Assembly (NCBI RefSeq): GCF_001888805.2
Contig: NZ_CP019113.1
Span: forward strand, 620,001-684,000
Origin: Enterobacter sp. SA187
Lineage (GTDB): Bacteria; Pseudomonadota; Gammaproteobacteria; Enterobacterales; Enterobacteriaceae
Length of the DNA: 64,000 nt
Reading direction: 5' to 3'
Position numbers and translations under genes: made by a program. Below the pieces are notes generated by a model that had not been told where the DNA came from, made no database searches, and saw only the letters and a list, made by a program, of their open reading frames with translations. Positions 63,958 to 64,000 of this stretch are shown here, piece by piece (position 1 is the first letter of the stretch; every line of letters begins with the position of its first letter).

Positions 63958-64000
63958 ATGCCTGGCAATTCCCTACTCTCGCATGGGGAGACCCCACACT
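63958..64000 (-). rRNA. rrfF: 5S ribosomal RNA, 3' end only
   Basis: The last 43 bases of a 5S rRNA read on the minus strand and run off the right edge. The mature 3' end (ATGCCTGGCA on the plus strand) and the conserved CCCTACTCTCGCATGGGGAG segment are clear. The place, right after yhdZ, is that of rrfF of rrnD in E. coli. One base near the 3' end (AATT in place of AGTT) differs from the common E. coli form. Confidence 0.93.

Overview
The window is chromosomal DNA of an Enterobacteriaceae species. Nearly every gene can be recognised as an ortholog of the E. coli gltBD-to-rrnD segment (about 72-73 min), in the same order, and the stretch ends at a 5S rRNA gene lying where rrfF lies in E. coli. 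Several differences exclude E. coli itself. The nan operon lacks nanE. An aldehyde dehydrogenase gene sits between yhcO and aaeB. msrPQ and a type II dehydroquinase gene precede accBC. A periplasmic alpha-carbonic anhydrase gene separates prmA from dusB. An MHYT-GGDEF-EAL gene follows yhdU, and the acrEF locus carries an additional RND pump gene. Together these suggest a relative of Enterobacter, Kosakonia, Leclercia or Klebsiella; the genus cannot be fixed from this sequence alone.

Layout. 1-2223: gltB (3' end) and gltD, glutamate synthase. 2224-5429: AT-rich gap and a type V autotransporter in the place where E. coli has gltF-yhcADEF. 5464-10189 (minus): nanR and nanATKQ, sialic acid uptake and breakdown, with a triple GGTATA NanR operator. 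10313-12603 (minus): sspAB and rplM-rpsI. 12848-17263: zapE (minus), then zapG, degQ and degS (plus). 17325-19151: mdh and argR, divergent. 19521-25921: yhcN, yhcO, aldehyde dehydrogenase, aaeXAB and the divergent aaeR. 25969-38257 (minus): tldD, yhdP, rng, yhdE, mreBCD, csrD, covering envelope and cell-shape functions, RNA processing and a Csr regulator. 38440-47797 (plus): msrPQ, aroQ, accBC, yhdT, panF, prmA, carbonic anhydrase, dusB-fis. 47962-50346 (plus): yhdU and an MHYT-GGDEF-EAL protein. 50388-58940: an RND efflux cluster, two AcrB-type pumps on either side of one membrane fusion lipoprotein gene, with a divergent TetR regulator. 59070-63845 (plus): yhdV and a complete AapJQMP-like amino acid ABC transporter (yhdWXYZ) behind a sigma-54 promoter. 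63958-64000 (minus): the 3' end of a 5S rRNA gene.

Most of the window is core genome and needs no new explanation. The accessory or altered parts worth attention are the mosaic autotransporter with its 18-bp repeat linker, the nan operon without nanE, the duplicated RND pump arrangement with a possible small membrane ORF inside it, the intact yhdWXYZ operon with sigma-54 and NtrC-like sites, and several clear operators (NanR, ArgR, CRP-like). I did not find a clearly undescribed defence, mobile or biosynthetic system.
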